DNA of 64,000 nt from Leptospira dzoumogneensis. Lineage in GTDB: Bacteria > Spirochaetota > Leptospiria > Leptospirales > Leptospiraceae. Made by a program: the position numbers and the translations under genes. A model generated the notes under the pieces. That model searched no databases. It was not told where the DNA came from and saw only the letters and a list, made by a program, of their open reading frames with translations. Shown here piece by piece: positions 47,413 through 55,964 of this stretch; positions within the stretch are counted from its first letter, which is position 1; each line of letters starts with the position of its first letter. The DNA is taken from assembly GCF_004770895.1 (NCBI RefSeq), contig NZ_RQHS01000005.1:124001-188000 (forward strand), given 5' to 3'.

Positions 47413-47459
47413 AATCTATTTCTTCAAAACACTTTTAAATAAATAGATTCTAAAAACTT
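47403..47459. terminator. Perfect 19-bp inverted repeat between convergent genes
   Basis: AAGTTTTTAGAATCTATTT (47403-47421) is the exact reverse complement of 47441-47459, with a 19-nt loop. The left arm contains the kinase stop codon and the right arm reaches into the stop codon of the hydrolase. The stem is AT-rich, with A/T runs in the arms. A bidirectional terminator or transcript-end stabiliser is the likely role. Confidence 0.7.
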
Positions 47460-48495
47460 AAGCAGCCTCTTTTGTTCTAGCATTCTTAAAGAAGAACGCG
47501 AAACCTTGGACTAGATCATAGATCGCAGGGATCTGAGCCAAAGAAATCCCGACATCACCGTGAGAGATCAAAGGTGTTAATACTAATTTAGATTTTTTAC
47601 GAGGAAGATTTTCTTTTAAGATCACTGCCTCTTTTGCAGGAACCACATTGTCGCCTAAACCGTGAACGATGGAAACATGGCAGTCTAAAAGATGAAGTTT
47701 ATCTTTTACCTGCAGCTCTTGTAAAAATGAACTTTGGGATCCTGCGTTTGCTACGATCTCTTTCCAGATCTTTTCTCTGAAACTTTTATCTTCCCTAAGT
47801 TTAAAGAAAACTTCTTTGTTTTCCGGACTGATATTTTCTAAAACCGTCGGAAGTTCCAACGTCTCTCTGGAAAAACTTCCATCCAGGACACATGCTTTTA
47901 ACGCGAATTCCAGTTCTTGGTTTTCGGATTTGAGAGCATACTTTACAAAATTATAAAGAAGGATCATCCTTCCGTATTCGTCTCCCTCATCGGAAGTCAT
48001 CACATAATCCAAAGTGGATTGGACATCACAATAAGCACCGATCGTAAGAATGGAAGAGATCTTTTTTCCTACTTCAGGATCGGAAGCGGCAATGAGCCCC
48101 ATACTACCCGAAAAAGAAGGAGCGATATAGGAAAGTTTTTGGTCCGGGCAATATTCCTTATCGGAAGAGATATTAAGTATCAGCTCTTTTATCTTTTCAA
48201 CAGTCTCTTTCCGAATTCGGAACTGAGTAACTTCTACTAATAAAGGCGAAATAACCGTATAACCTACTGCCGCCGCAGATCTGCAAACTGCCGCGAATCT
48301 TGGGTCCTTATTTCCCAAGTATGCCAATCCATTTACCGCCAAAATGGTTCCGCAGGATTTTCCTTTCGGAGTGTAAAGGATTGCAGGAATTTCAAATTTT
48401 TCCGTTTTAACCGTAATCTCTTGTTCAGAGACTTTAGGAGGAGTAGGTAATTGGCAATGAAGGGCAAACTTGGCAGCCTTCCAGAAATATTTCAT
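47458..48495 (-). CDS. Alpha/beta-hydrolase-like protein
   Basis: The central part shows an alpha/beta-hydrolase layout: GTILAVNGLAYLGNKDPRF (oxyanion region), the nucleophile elbow-like IAPSFSGSMGLIAA, and a late LISHGDVGISL histidine; VSIVHGLGDNVVPAKEA carries the acid region. The elbow reads S-F-S-G-S, so the exact nucleophile is not certain. ATG at 48495 gives 345 residues; a TTG at 48507 adds four. Convergent with the kinase gene. Substrate is unknown. Confidence 0.72.
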   Translation of the reverse strand: MKYFWKAAKFALHCQLPTPPKVSEQEITVKTEKFEIPAILYTPKGKSCGTILAVNGLAYLGNKDPRFAAVCRSAAAVGYTVISPLLVEVTQFRIRKETVEKIKELILNISSDKEYCPDQKLSYIAPSFSGSMGLIAASDPEVGKKISSILTIGAYCDVQSTLDYVMTSDEGDEYGRMILLYNFVKYALKSENQELEFALKACVLDGSFSRETLELPTVLENISPENKEVFFKLREDKSFREKIWKEIVANAGSQSSFLQELQVKDKLHLLDCHVSIVHGLGDNVVPAKEAVILKENLPRKKSKLVLTPLISHGDVGISLAQIPAIYDLVQGFAFFFKNARTKEAA

Positions 48496-48830
48496 ATTTG
48501 TATCCAACCCCGGACTCGTTAAGATCGGATAACAATTTTATGACGATTTGAAAAGTCGGGGAACAGTCGGGCGACTCACTCGCTTTGCTCGTGACCGCGC
48601 TCTACGCTCCAATCCGCTTCGCGGGATTTCCGCTGCGATCGCTGTCGCTTAGAAAATCAATATCTTCCGTGCGGAACGGAGAATCCACGTTCCGCCATAC
48701 CTTCTCCTCTCCCTTCCGGTAATCACTATTCCGCAAATCAACCGATCGAAATGGCGAATTCTACTTTGCAGGCCTTCTTCAAATTCTCACTCTCCGAGAA
48801 AAAAACATATGATCACATTAGGGTATTCGA
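48496..48830. other. GC-rich intergenic region with CGCT-rich stretch and hairpin
   Basis: No supportable gene. Between about 48577 and 48651 the sequence is markedly GC-rich against the rest and holds CGCT seven times at short spacing, plus the palindrome GCGATCGC (48637 region). A perfect 8-bp hairpin GCGGAACG/CGTTCCGC (48671-48678/48688-48695, 9-nt loop) follows. It may be a dispersed intergenic repeat; this needs a genome search. Confidence 0.5.
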
Positions 48831-49415
48831 ATGAAAAAAGAGAAAAGAAGCAGAACCAAAATTCTGCCCGAGGACAATCCCGCCTTAAGCAAGGAAGAGA
48901 TCCGGCTCCTGCTAAACGCATCCAGAACTCACGAAAATCATTACCTCTGGTTTAGAATGTTATACTCTTTCGGGCTCCAACTTTCCGAGCTGGTTTCCTT
49001 AAGAGTGGAAGATTTGGATTGGTCCCATCATAAAATATTGATCCATCATTCCCGAACCTTAAACCCCAGAAATCCTTCCATTCCGTATTCATTACGAAGG
49101 GACCTATGGTTTATTTCTCAGGGCAAACAGGGGGAGGACTTTTTGTTTTCAGGCAGGATAGGCAAACTTCGCCCCAGGACCGTTCAAAAAATGTTTTCTA
49201 AGCTGGAAGAAATGACGGGTCTGCCGATTTCAGTTTTTAGGCTCCGGAAAAGTTTAGCTTCTCACCTGATCGAGGCGGGCTGGGACCTGGAAAGTATCCG
49301 GGAACAGTTGGGGCTTTCTTCCCAAAAATCCTTGAAAGACTTGCTAGGCCAGAGACCCAAACAGGTTCCGCTCAAAAAATTTCCATTGGAGGAAATTAAC
49401 GGATCAGCGGCATAA
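48831..49415 (+). CDS. Tyrosine-recombinase-fold protein with degenerate active site
   Basis: The 194-residue protein matches the catalytic domain of XerC/D-type recombinases (LSKEEIRLLLNAS, YSFGLQLSELVSLRVEDLDW, FRLRKSLASHLIEAGWDLES, IREQLGLSSQKSLKDLLG) and lacks the N-terminal core-binding domain. Compared with XerD, Arg I is Gln (GLQLSEL), the His of HxxR is Phe, the following His is Lys, the LGH histidine is Leu, and no tyrosine occupies the end; only Arg II (LR) is kept. The frame is intact with a normal ATG. A non-catalytic DNA-binding role is likely. No attachment sites were seen near it. Confidence 0.85.
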   Translation: MKKEKRSRTKILPEDNPALSKEEIRLLLNASRTHENHYLWFRMLYSFGLQLSELVSLRVEDLDWSHHKILIHHSRTLNPRNPSIPYSLRRDLWFISQGKQGEDFLFSGRIGKLRPRTVQKMFSKLEEMTGLPISVFRLRKSLASHLIEAGWDLESIREQLGLSSQKSLKDLLGQRPKQVPLKKFPLEEINGSAA

Positions 49416-49553
49416 TATTCAAAATTTAGGATTTTCCAACTGTAGGAGAATAGAGGAGATGGGAAAAAATTCTTGTAAAACCCCATTTCCTCACTATTTT
49501 AGTCTACGGCGAACTTTCCGTTCCCCTTTTGTAATTAAAAAAGGAAATTTTCT

Positions 49554-49931
49554 TTGTCGGAATATGATCTTATGGATCGTCGCTCGGAGCCTAGCTTGGA
49601 AATTAAAACGAAAAAAGTAGGGAAACATACCCTAGTTCAATTAGATGGCAGGCTGGATATCACGCATTCGGACGAGGTAGAGGCAAAACTTCTAGACGAT
49701 GTCCAAGCCGGAACCGGTGATATCGTTATTAACTTGCAAAATATTTCTTATATATCTTCTTCCGGGATCAGGATCTTTGTAGGAATGGTCCGGGAACTAG
49801 AAAAGCAGAATCGAAAACTCAAACTTTGCAATATCACACCTAACGTTAAAAAAGTTTTCGACGTTGTGGAATTGTTGGATCTTTTCGAAGTCTACGAAAC
49901 CGAACAAGAAGCATTAGCTACCTTAAAATAA
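49554..49931 (+). CDS. STAS-domain anti-sigma-factor antagonist-like protein
   Basis: The 125-residue protein is a single STAS domain: VQLDGRLDITHSDEVEAKLL, VINLQNISYISSSGIRIFVG (with the SSSG motif holding the phosphorylatable serine) and KLCNITPNVKKVFDVVELL. Such proteins relieve anti-sigma factors or transmit stress signals by phosphorylation switching. TTG at 49554 is supported by AAGGAA; an ATG at 49572 is an alternative. It precedes the glycosyltransferase gene by 22 bp; its kinase partner is not obvious nearby. Confidence 0.93.
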   Translation: MSEYDLMDRRSEPSLEIKTKKVGKHTLVQLDGRLDITHSDEVEAKLLDDVQAGTGDIVINLQNISYISSSGIRIFVGMVRELEKQNRKLKLCNITPNVKKVFDVVELLDLFEVYETEQEALATLK

Positions 49932-49953
49932 TCAGCCGGGGGCGCTTTGTATC

Positions 49954-51450
49954 ATGGGTTCCCCCGCTAGCACAGAAGACCGATCTTCCGAAATTTACGG
50001 ACTCATCGGTCTTTTCTTTTTATCCATACTTTCACTTCTAATATTTAGGATCTCCGGGTTGGAGTTCCCACCTGTATGGCCTGACGAGGTCTTATTCTAT
50101 TCCCCCTCTTTAGATTTTGCAAAGAATGGACTCTTTCGCACGGAAGTATCGGAAGGTTTAGTAAAAGGAATGGAAACCAAAACACTTTGGATGCCTCCGG
50201 TTTTCTTTTTATTAAACGGCTGGGTCCTGAAATTTTGGGGAGAAGGTCTCGAAGTCCTAAGATTATTCGCTGCGATCTTATCAGTTGCAAGTATCTGGAT
50301 ATTTTGGTTTATACTTAAGACATTCGATTATTCTCCGATTGCAAGGTTGGGCGCTTCCTTACTTTTATTCACTGATCTACTATTCTTGAGAGTGGGTTGG
50401 ACCGCGAGAATGGAAGCTCTTTGTTTGTTTTGGGCACTTCTATCCTTACTAGTACTTGCAAGAAAAGCAAAATGGAAGGGAGATATTCCTCTCCGACAAT
50501 ACGAAACATTCATATCCGGGCTCTTTTTAGGGATCTCATTTTTATCACATCCATTCGGAGCAATTTTCGGAGTGCCTGCATTACTTCTGATCCACCAAGC
50601 AAAAGCATGGAAGGTTTGGATGTTTTGGTTGGGCGGTGTGCTGCCGATCCTTGCTTGGGGAATTTGGATCCATCCTGATTGGGGGATTTTTTTCTATCAG
50701 TTCGGTGCGCAGTTCGGACGTAAAAAAGATCTATTCCAATCCTTCTCCCCGATCACAAAGATCAAAGTTCTATTAGGCGGATACGAATCTCCAGGACTCA
50801 GACTATTCTTTTATTTGGCATTAGCCTACGGACTCTGGGTGGTAAGAGGGGAAATTAAGGACAAACCGAAGTCAGCATTCTTCTTCTCAGCATGGACGGT
50901 TTCTATTCTATTCTTTCTGATCTTATCCACTGAATATTATTATGTAATGTATTTATGTATCCCATTGTCCGCTTTGGGAGGATTCTTTTTTGAAAGGATC
51001 AGGAGCAGAAGGGTACAGTTTATCGCAGCTATATTAGTATTTTCCAATATTGCAATTTTAGTGAATGCTTATAAGAGGATTGGATTCGGAAATCCTGAAT
51101 TCGATCTGAAAGATAGATTTTACGAGGTTTTAGGACCCGAACTAAAAGGTTCTAAAAAGATGTATCTGCAGGCAATTCCGGATCCTTATTTCCATATCCG
51201 CAGAGAATATCCGAATCTAAAGGTCCTGGAATTTATTCCGGGAGAACTTCCTATTCCGAAAGAGGATTTTATCCAAACATTGGATTCAATCGATACATTC
51301 GTATTTTCAGACCGCCAAAAAAGGAATGAATTCGTTCAATCTTATCTAGAAGAGAATTCTTCCAAATTCAGAAAATCCAAGATCACCGCGGAACCTTCTA
51401 CACTTAGAAAAGTAGCAAATGTAGAAGCGGAAATATATCGCAGAAGATAA
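49954..51450 (+). CDS. GT-C fold glycosyltransferase, family 39-like
   Basis: The 498-residue integral membrane protein has about ten hydrophobic segments and the early PPVWPDEVLFYSPS motif, whose aspartate/glutamate resembles the DE signature of dolichyl- or undecaprenyl-phosphate-sugar transferases. It likely adds a sugar from a polyprenyl carrier to a glycan or protein on the periplasmic side. It is 22 bp after the STAS gene, and may be co-transcribed. The acceptor is unknown. Confidence 0.85.
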   Translation: MGSPASTEDRSSEIYGLIGLFFLSILSLLIFRISGLEFPPVWPDEVLFYSPSLDFAKNGLFRTEVSEGLVKGMETKTLWMPPVFFLLNGWVLKFWGEGLEVLRLFAAILSVASIWIFWFILKTFDYSPIARLGASLLLFTDLLFLRVGWTARMEALCLFWALLSLLVLARKAKWKGDIPLRQYETFISGLFLGISFLSHPFGAIFGVPALLLIHQAKAWKVWMFWLGGVLPILAWGIWIHPDWGIFFYQFGAQFGRKKDLFQSFSPITKIKVLLGGYESPGLRLFFYLALAYGLWVVRGEIKDKPKSAFFFSAWTVSILFFLILSTEYYYVMYLCIPLSALGGFFFERIRSRRVQFIAAILVFSNIAILVNAYKRIGFGNPEFDLKDRFYEVLGPELKGSKKMYLQAIPDPYFHIRREYPNLKVLEFIPGELPIPKEDFIQTLDSIDTFVFSDRQKRNEFVQSYLEENSSKFRKSKITAEPSTLRKVANVEAEIYRRR

Positions 51451-51470
51451 TTTACGCAGCCTTTTGGGTC

Positions 51471-51968
51471 TTAAACCTTTCCGTTATCCTTGATCCTTTT
51501 GACAAGATTTCGATTCGACTCTTGTCTTAAGATCGCGTTTTCGTATCTTCTGATCTCGGTTTCCGTTTCCGGTTTTATTTTAGGAATAGGGCAGGGTTTC
51601 TTATTCTCGTCCAATGCAACGAATGTGAGATACGCAGTCGTTGCGCGAGTCACAATTCCGGTATAAGGATTTTCCTTAGAAACTTGGACACCTATCTCCA
51701 TAGAAGATCTTCCGGCATAATTCGCGGAAGCCTTTAGGATCACATGATCTCCCAAAGAGATCGGTTCCAAAAAATTCAGTTTGTCCACACTTGCAGTGAC
51801 AGCTTCTCTTCCGCAATGTCTTTGGGCTACCATGACTGCAATCGAGTCTATCCAAGACATTAGGGTCCCTCCGAAGAGGGTACCATAATGGTTGGTATGG
51901 TCAGGCATAACTATATGTCTGGTCTCTACTGAGGATTGTTTCGGCGTTTTTGTGATTTCTTCGGACAT
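51471..51968 (-). CDS. Acyl-CoA thioesterase, hotdog fold
   Basis: The 165-residue protein has the YciA/ACOT-type features HIVMPDHTNHYGTLFGGTLM, MSWIDSIAVMVAQRHCGREA and VDKLNFLEPISLGDHV. These enzymes hydrolyse acyl-CoA to free acid and CoA in the cytoplasm. Convergent with the glycosyltransferase, 21 bp from its stop. Length is normal. Confidence 0.92.
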   Translation of the reverse strand: MSEEITKTPKQSSVETRHIVMPDHTNHYGTLFGGTLMSWIDSIAVMVAQRHCGREAVTASVDKLNFLEPISLGDHVILKASANYAGRSSMEIGVQVSKENPYTGIVTRATTAYLTFVALDENKKPCPIPKIKPETETEIRRYENAILRQESNRNLVKRIKDNGKV

Positions 51969-52003
51969 CTATAACTTAGACGGACAATCCTAATATTACG
52001 TTC

Positions 52004-53044
52004 TTATAATCGGCATTGCAGAATAAAATCGTTGAATACCTGAGCGATATAAACTCTTTCCTTATATGTAAGAGCGGTACTTCCTGCTGAGATCAATTCA
52101 CCTGAGTTGGAAAAAATTTCTCTGATAGAATCATCCTGGGCAATCGTAAATATTTTGGTAGGAGAATGAGCTTCCGGGTTGCCCGCATGTTTCAAGAACT
52201 TTATCACGGAAGGATGAGTGACGGTGAAGATGGTCCCTTTTTCATCTATTTCTAAATTATCAGGCCCGCTTTCAAGAACGATCGATTTAGGTTCTCCTAA
52301 TACGATTTTTCCGTTCTCTCTTTTGATATCGAATTTTAAAACGGCTCCTAATCCGAAACCTGCTCTGTATAGGTATTCTTTTCCGTCCGGTCTTTTTACG
52401 TATAGGATCCCGTTTCCATAAAACAAAGGATTTCCTAAAGACGACCAAGTTTTTCCGTCAAAGTAAGCGATCTCCGCTCTAGCGATCCTGAAAAGATCTT
52501 GGAATAGATATGTAAAATATCCTCCTTCTCCATGATCATTAGAAACAAAAATTTCGTTTTCGGAAGCGACAGATAGATCGTTAGGACTTGTGATCGATGG
52601 ATCTTGCAAAGTTTGGACATGTTTCCATTTTCCCGCCTTGGATTTTGCGGAAGGTTTTTCCGTTCTTTCGAAAACTTCTATCGCATGTTCTTTATATAGT
52701 GTGATATGAGAGATCACATATAGTCTAGACTTTCCATTTTGGTTTAGAAGGCTCATCCCGTGAGGTCTAAAATTTTTAGGATAATCCGTTTCTAATAGTT
52801 TGGGTTCAAGAGCGGAAGAATTCAGATCCAGAAAGTAAAGTTTTCCTTCCTGATCTTTGATCCTTCTTTCGTGGGAAGACACATATAATAATCCGGCTTC
52901 TCTATCGATCGCTAGATCCTCCGGGCCGGGCATTCCGGAGATCTTGGAACAGCCTTTTAATGGGATATCTTTGATATCCCCGGAACAATTACTGAAAAAC
53001 AGGCCTAAAACGGCGAATACTAAGGGTAGAAGATAAACTCGCAT
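52004..53044 (-). CDS. Paraoxonase/arylesterase-like lipoprotein
   Basis: ATG at 53044 gives a lipoprotein signal (YLLPLVFAVLGLFFSNC) and a six-bladed propeller with paraoxonase-like motifs GPEDLAID, RPHGMSLL, SPNDLSVA and GPDNLEID, the blades that hold calcium ligands. Enzymes of this kind are calcium-dependent lactonases or esterases. At 346 residues it fits the family. A lactone-degrading or signal-quenching function is an option but unproven. Confidence 0.82.
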   Translation of the reverse strand: MRVYLLPLVFAVLGLFFSNCSGDIKDIPLKGCSKISGMPGPEDLAIDREAGLLYVSSHERRIKDQEGKLYFLDLNSSALEPKLLETDYPKNFRPHGMSLLNQNGKSRLYVISHITLYKEHAIEVFERTEKPSAKSKAGKWKHVQTLQDPSITSPNDLSVASENEIFVSNDHGEGGYFTYLFQDLFRIARAEIAYFDGKTWSSLGNPLFYGNGILYVKRPDGKEYLYRAGFGLGAVLKFDIKRENGKIVLGEPKSIVLESGPDNLEIDEKGTIFTVTHPSVIKFLKHAGNPEAHSPTKIFTIAQDDSIREIFSNSGELISAGSTALTYKERVYIAQVFNDFILQCRL

Positions 53045-53113
53045 GGGGTCCAAAGATCTGCCTCAAATCCGGCACTGGCAACCAGATTCGTCGTTTGAGA
53101 TCCAATTTTATTC

Positions 53114-53140
53114 TTGCAATTTTTGTGCAGTGCATAAAAA
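53114..53140 (+). promoter_or_regulatory. Candidate phasin-3 promoter with GTGC-N2-TGCA
   Basis: TTGCAA (53114-53119), GTGCAGTGCA (53125-53134) and TAAAAA (53135-53140) precede the gene. The spacer GTGC and the following AATGGA match the layout of the phasin 1 and 2 promoters, though the -35/-10 spacing here is only about 15. Confidence 0.45.
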
Positions 53141-53165
53141 TGGAGTTAAAAAGGAATAGCAAGGC

Positions 53166-53423
53166 ATGGATAACCAAAAACTAAACGATTTAATCAATGC
53201 CGGAATTGGGGCCGTCCAAACTTCGAAAGAAATTTTCGATAAACTTCTCGAGGATCTAAACGAAGGTAAGGAGAAGGTGGAGCAGAGATTCGACGAACTC
53301 AAAGCACAGGGAGAAAAAGACCTGAGCGAAAATGCGTTGAAATTCAAAGTTCCTCTGGCTTGGGGAATCGTTAAAATAGAAGAGATTCGCGAGAATATCT
53401 TAAAACAATTTTTAAAGAAATGA
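53166..53423 (+). CDS. Short phasin-like protein 3
   Basis: An 85-residue helical protein beginning MDNQKLNDLINAGIGAVQTS. The N-terminal third resembles the other two phasin-like proteins (LN.LINAGIG..), with the rest shorter and ending in a basic amphipathic helix (ILKQFLKK). ATG at 53166 is preceded by AAGGAA at long spacing. Its similarity is real but modest. The beta-lactamase gene follows 34 bp later on the same strand. Confidence 0.72.
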   Translation: MDNQKLNDLINAGIGAVQTSKEIFDKLLEDLNEGKEKVEQRFDELKAQGEKDLSENALKFKVPLAWGIVKIEEIRENILKQFLKK

Positions 53424-53457
53424 TGGGCGGATTTTTCCCCTGAAATAGGAAACGATC

Positions 53458-54288
53458 ATGTTTCAATTTTCAGAGGGAAGGAATTCCGCTCTAGGCCGCT
53501 ATTTACTCTTTCAACTCTCTTTTCTTTTTTTTCTAACTCCGTTACATTCCCAAAAACTTTCTCCAAAAACCGTAACGCCTAACCCGGAGGAGTTGATCCT
53601 TATAACTGAGGTGAGTTCCGGTAAGTCGAAGACTGAAAAAGTTTATGGCGCATCGGAATTCCTGAAAAGGGAATATTCTCCTGCTTCTACCTTTAAAACC
53701 TATTTAGTTTTGTCTTTGCTCGAGAACAATATCATCGATCCGAAAGAAAAGATAGAATCTGCGGATAAACATATTCCGAATTCTCCCAGGCTTTTGGATC
53801 TGAGAGATGCATTGTTTTATTCTTCCAATGATTATTTCGAAAAAGTTTTTCCTAAATTGGGAAAAGAAAAATTGGATCTTACCTTACGTAAGATAGGTTA
53901 TTTAGAAAACTCTAAATCGAATTCTAAGCTTGCGGATTGGTGGATCGATCTTGCAGGTTTGAAGCATGGAGGAAGGATCAGATTAACTCCCAAGAGTGTT
54001 CATTCTTCTTGGTCCAAAATTTTTGAGAACGGTTATGGGCTGAATAAAGATCTAATGGAAGAATGGAAAAAGGCCCTTTTCTGGTCCAAATGTCAGGAAA
54101 GAGAGGCTAACGTGTATGGAAAAACCGGTTCTTGGGAAGGAAGTTTTTGGTTCCAAGGAGCTCTGATAAGATCTGAAAACGATTATGTCATATACACGAT
54201 CTTAAATAGAAGCAAATCAGGATCCAGAACCGGAACGATCACTAGATTTTATAGGTTAGCTGGATGTAAGGTTCCGAGTTTGGAATGA
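53458..54288 (+). CDS. Class D beta-lactamase-like / penicillin-recognising protein
   Basis: The protein has a signal segment (YLLFQLSFLFFLTPLHSQ), the S-x-x-K motif in PASTFKTYLVL, an SSN motif (FYSSNDYF) where OXA enzymes usually have S-x-V, and the YGKTGSW box. The overall wording (FSKREY-like start, STFK, KTG then WFQGAL) fits class D beta-lactamase or the related BlaR-type penicillin-recognising domain. At 276 residues it is normal for OXA. The SxN triad makes it atypical; hydrolysis of beta-lactams is not certain. Confidence 0.82.
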   Translation: MFQFSEGRNSALGRYLLFQLSFLFFLTPLHSQKLSPKTVTPNPEELILITEVSSGKSKTEKVYGASEFLKREYSPASTFKTYLVLSLLENNIIDPKEKIESADKHIPNSPRLLDLRDALFYSSNDYFEKVFPKLGKEKLDLTLRKIGYLENSKSNSKLADWWIDLAGLKHGGRIRLTPKSVHSSWSKIFENGYGLNKDLMEEWKKALFWSKCQEREANVYGKTGSWEGSFWFQGALIRSENDYVIYTILNRSKSGSRTGTITRFYRLAGCKVPSLE

Positions 54289-54310
54289 AGAAAGTTTGAA
54301 AAGAGGACTT

Positions 54311-54382
<72 letters not shown>

Positions 54383-54467
54383 GTCCTCAGTTGTATAATT
54401 TTTCGAGATAGAGCGCTCTGTAAACCGGTTTTTAAAAGAAGGTCTTCGGTTGAATCAAGTATGAAGA

Positions 54468-54950
54468 TCAACAAAGGAAGTCGGGGGATACGAACCAAAT
54501 GATCTGCCCCCCTTGGAATTTTTCGCGGGGAATATTCACTGCAAGTGCGGAACCGGGAGTGAATAGAAAAGATTTTCCTACTCCTGAAATTCCCAAAAGA
54601 GTTTCTGCAAACACGCTCACATCAGGACTATGGCCCACTAATAGGATCGCATCCGAGTTGGAATTATCTTTAAGAAGAGGACAGATCCTGAAGTAGTCTT
54701 CGCCTGGAAGAAGATACTCTGCAGATTCTGTTTCTAATTCCGGCCTTAGGATCTTGGAATAAATTTCCGCAGTAGCTTTAGTGCGAACATAAGGACTATG
54801 ATAGATCTTTTTGATCTTGAAACCGGTTTGAAAGAACCGGGCCATCTTTTCTATGTCTGTGATTCCTTTGGGAGTGAGAACTCTGGAGGAATCTTTACCG
54901 TCTTCCGAATTGGGATCGGCTTCCCCATGTCTGGCTATGATGATCTTCAT
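54468..54950 (-). CDS. sixA: Phosphohistidine phosphatase SixA-like
   Basis: The 160-residue protein has the histidine phosphatase motif IIARHGEADPNSEDGKDSSR and the second histidine in LLVGHSPDVSVFAE; the arginine in SPYVRTKATAEIY completes the active site. SixA-type enzymes remove phosphate from histidines of phosphorelay or phosphotransferase proteins. It is on the opposite strand to the ABC genes that follow. Target proteins are unknown. Confidence 0.92.
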   Translation of the reverse strand: MKIIIARHGEADPNSEDGKDSSRVLTPKGITDIEKMARFFQTGFKIKKIYHSPYVRTKATAEIYSKILRPELETESAEYLLPGEDYFRICPLLKDNSNSDAILLVGHSPDVSVFAETLLGISGVGKSFLFTPGSALAVNIPREKFQGGQIIWFVSPDFLC

Positions 54951-55049
54951 AGAATAAATATAGAATTATGGATACGCGTTCTAATAAAAAGGATTGCTTC
55001 GAAAAGCAATGGAACTATCGTCTCCGGCACCTGGTCTAAGGATTTTTGA

Positions 55050-55964
55050 ATGCCTCAATTTGCAATTGAAATAGAGCACCTACGCAAATTTTATCCGAAA
55101 GTAAAAGCATTACAAGGAATTGATCTGAAAATTCCACAAGGCGGGATTTTCGGTCTACTCGGTCAGAACGGAGCCGGCAAAACTACTTTAGTCCGTATAC
55201 TTCTTGGGTTTTCAAAACAGACCGAAGGTTACTGTAAGGTTTTGGGTTTGGAACCTTCTCCTCATGCCAGAACTAAAATAGGTTATCTTCCGGAAAGAAT
55301 GGCGGTCCCTACTTATTTGAGTGGGAGAGAATTTTTAGAGGCAAGTTTCAAACTCGCATTACTGCCTTCTTCCGTTGCAAAAAAGAAAAGTACAGAGTTC
55401 CTAGAAAAGTTAGGTTTGGCAGAAGCCGCCGATCGAAAAATTTCCACTTACTCCAAGGGTATGTTACAAAGATTGGGACTTGCAAATGCACTTGGTGCCG
55501 AGCCTGAACTTTTACTTTTAGATGAACCTGGTACAGGTTTAGACCCCGCAGGTTATAAAGAATTCAGAGAATTAATTTTAGAAGAGAACAAGAAGAGAGG
55601 GGTCACAATTCTCATCAACTCTCACCGATTATTAGAAGTAGAACAGATTTGTACCGAGATTGGTATCCTTCATAAAGGAAATCTAATGGCTCAGGGGAAA
55701 CTGGACGAATTAAAACAAGGTAAGGACAGGATACGTATTCGTTTGGAATCCGCTCCTGAATCTTATTTGGAAGAGATCTCTTTGGAACATAAGAAGGACG
55801 GAAAAACCTGGGAAATTCGCCCTAAACCGGAAGTGGATCTGAAAAAACTTCCTGCGGTTTTAGTGGAGAAGGGTGCGGAAATTTTCCTCTATGAAAGAAA
55901 GACCGAGTCTTTAGAGGATGTATTCTTTAGGCTCACTCAAGGTTCGGAGAATGTAGGATCGTGA
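55050..55964 (+). CDS. ABC-2 type transporter ATP-binding protein
   Basis: The 304-residue protein has Walker A (GQNGAGKTT), signature (YSKGMLQRLGLANAL), Walker B (LLLDEPGTGLDPAG) and H-loop (INSHRLLEVE), with a C-terminal extension of about 80 residues typical of drug/lipid or polymer exporters (CcmA/NatA type). It overlaps the permease gene by GTGA (55961-55964). The substrate is unknown. Confidence 0.93.
   Translation: MPQFAIEIEHLRKFYPKVKALQGIDLKIPQGGIFGLLGQNGAGKTTLVRILLGFSKQTEGYCKVLGLEPSPHARTKIGYLPERMAVPTYLSGREFLEASFKLALLPSSVAKKKSTEFLEKLGLAEAADRKISTYSKGMLQRLGLANALGAEPELLLLDEPGTGLDPAGYKEFRELILEENKKRGVTILINSHRLLEVEQICTEIGILHKGNLMAQGKLDELKQGKDRIRIRLESAPESYLEEISLEHKKDGKTWEIRPKPEVDLKKLPAVLVEKGAEIFLYERKTESLEDVFFRLTQGSENVGS

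Noticed and set aside
48637..48644. GCGATCGC palindrome resembling the HIP1 element of cyanobacteria
   Set aside because: Only one copy was noticed in 64 kb; without an excess it is just part of the CGCT-rich block.
48831..49415. Integrase of a mobile element or genomic island
   Set aside because: No attachment sites, tRNA target, phage or transposon genes are near, and the active site is destroyed.
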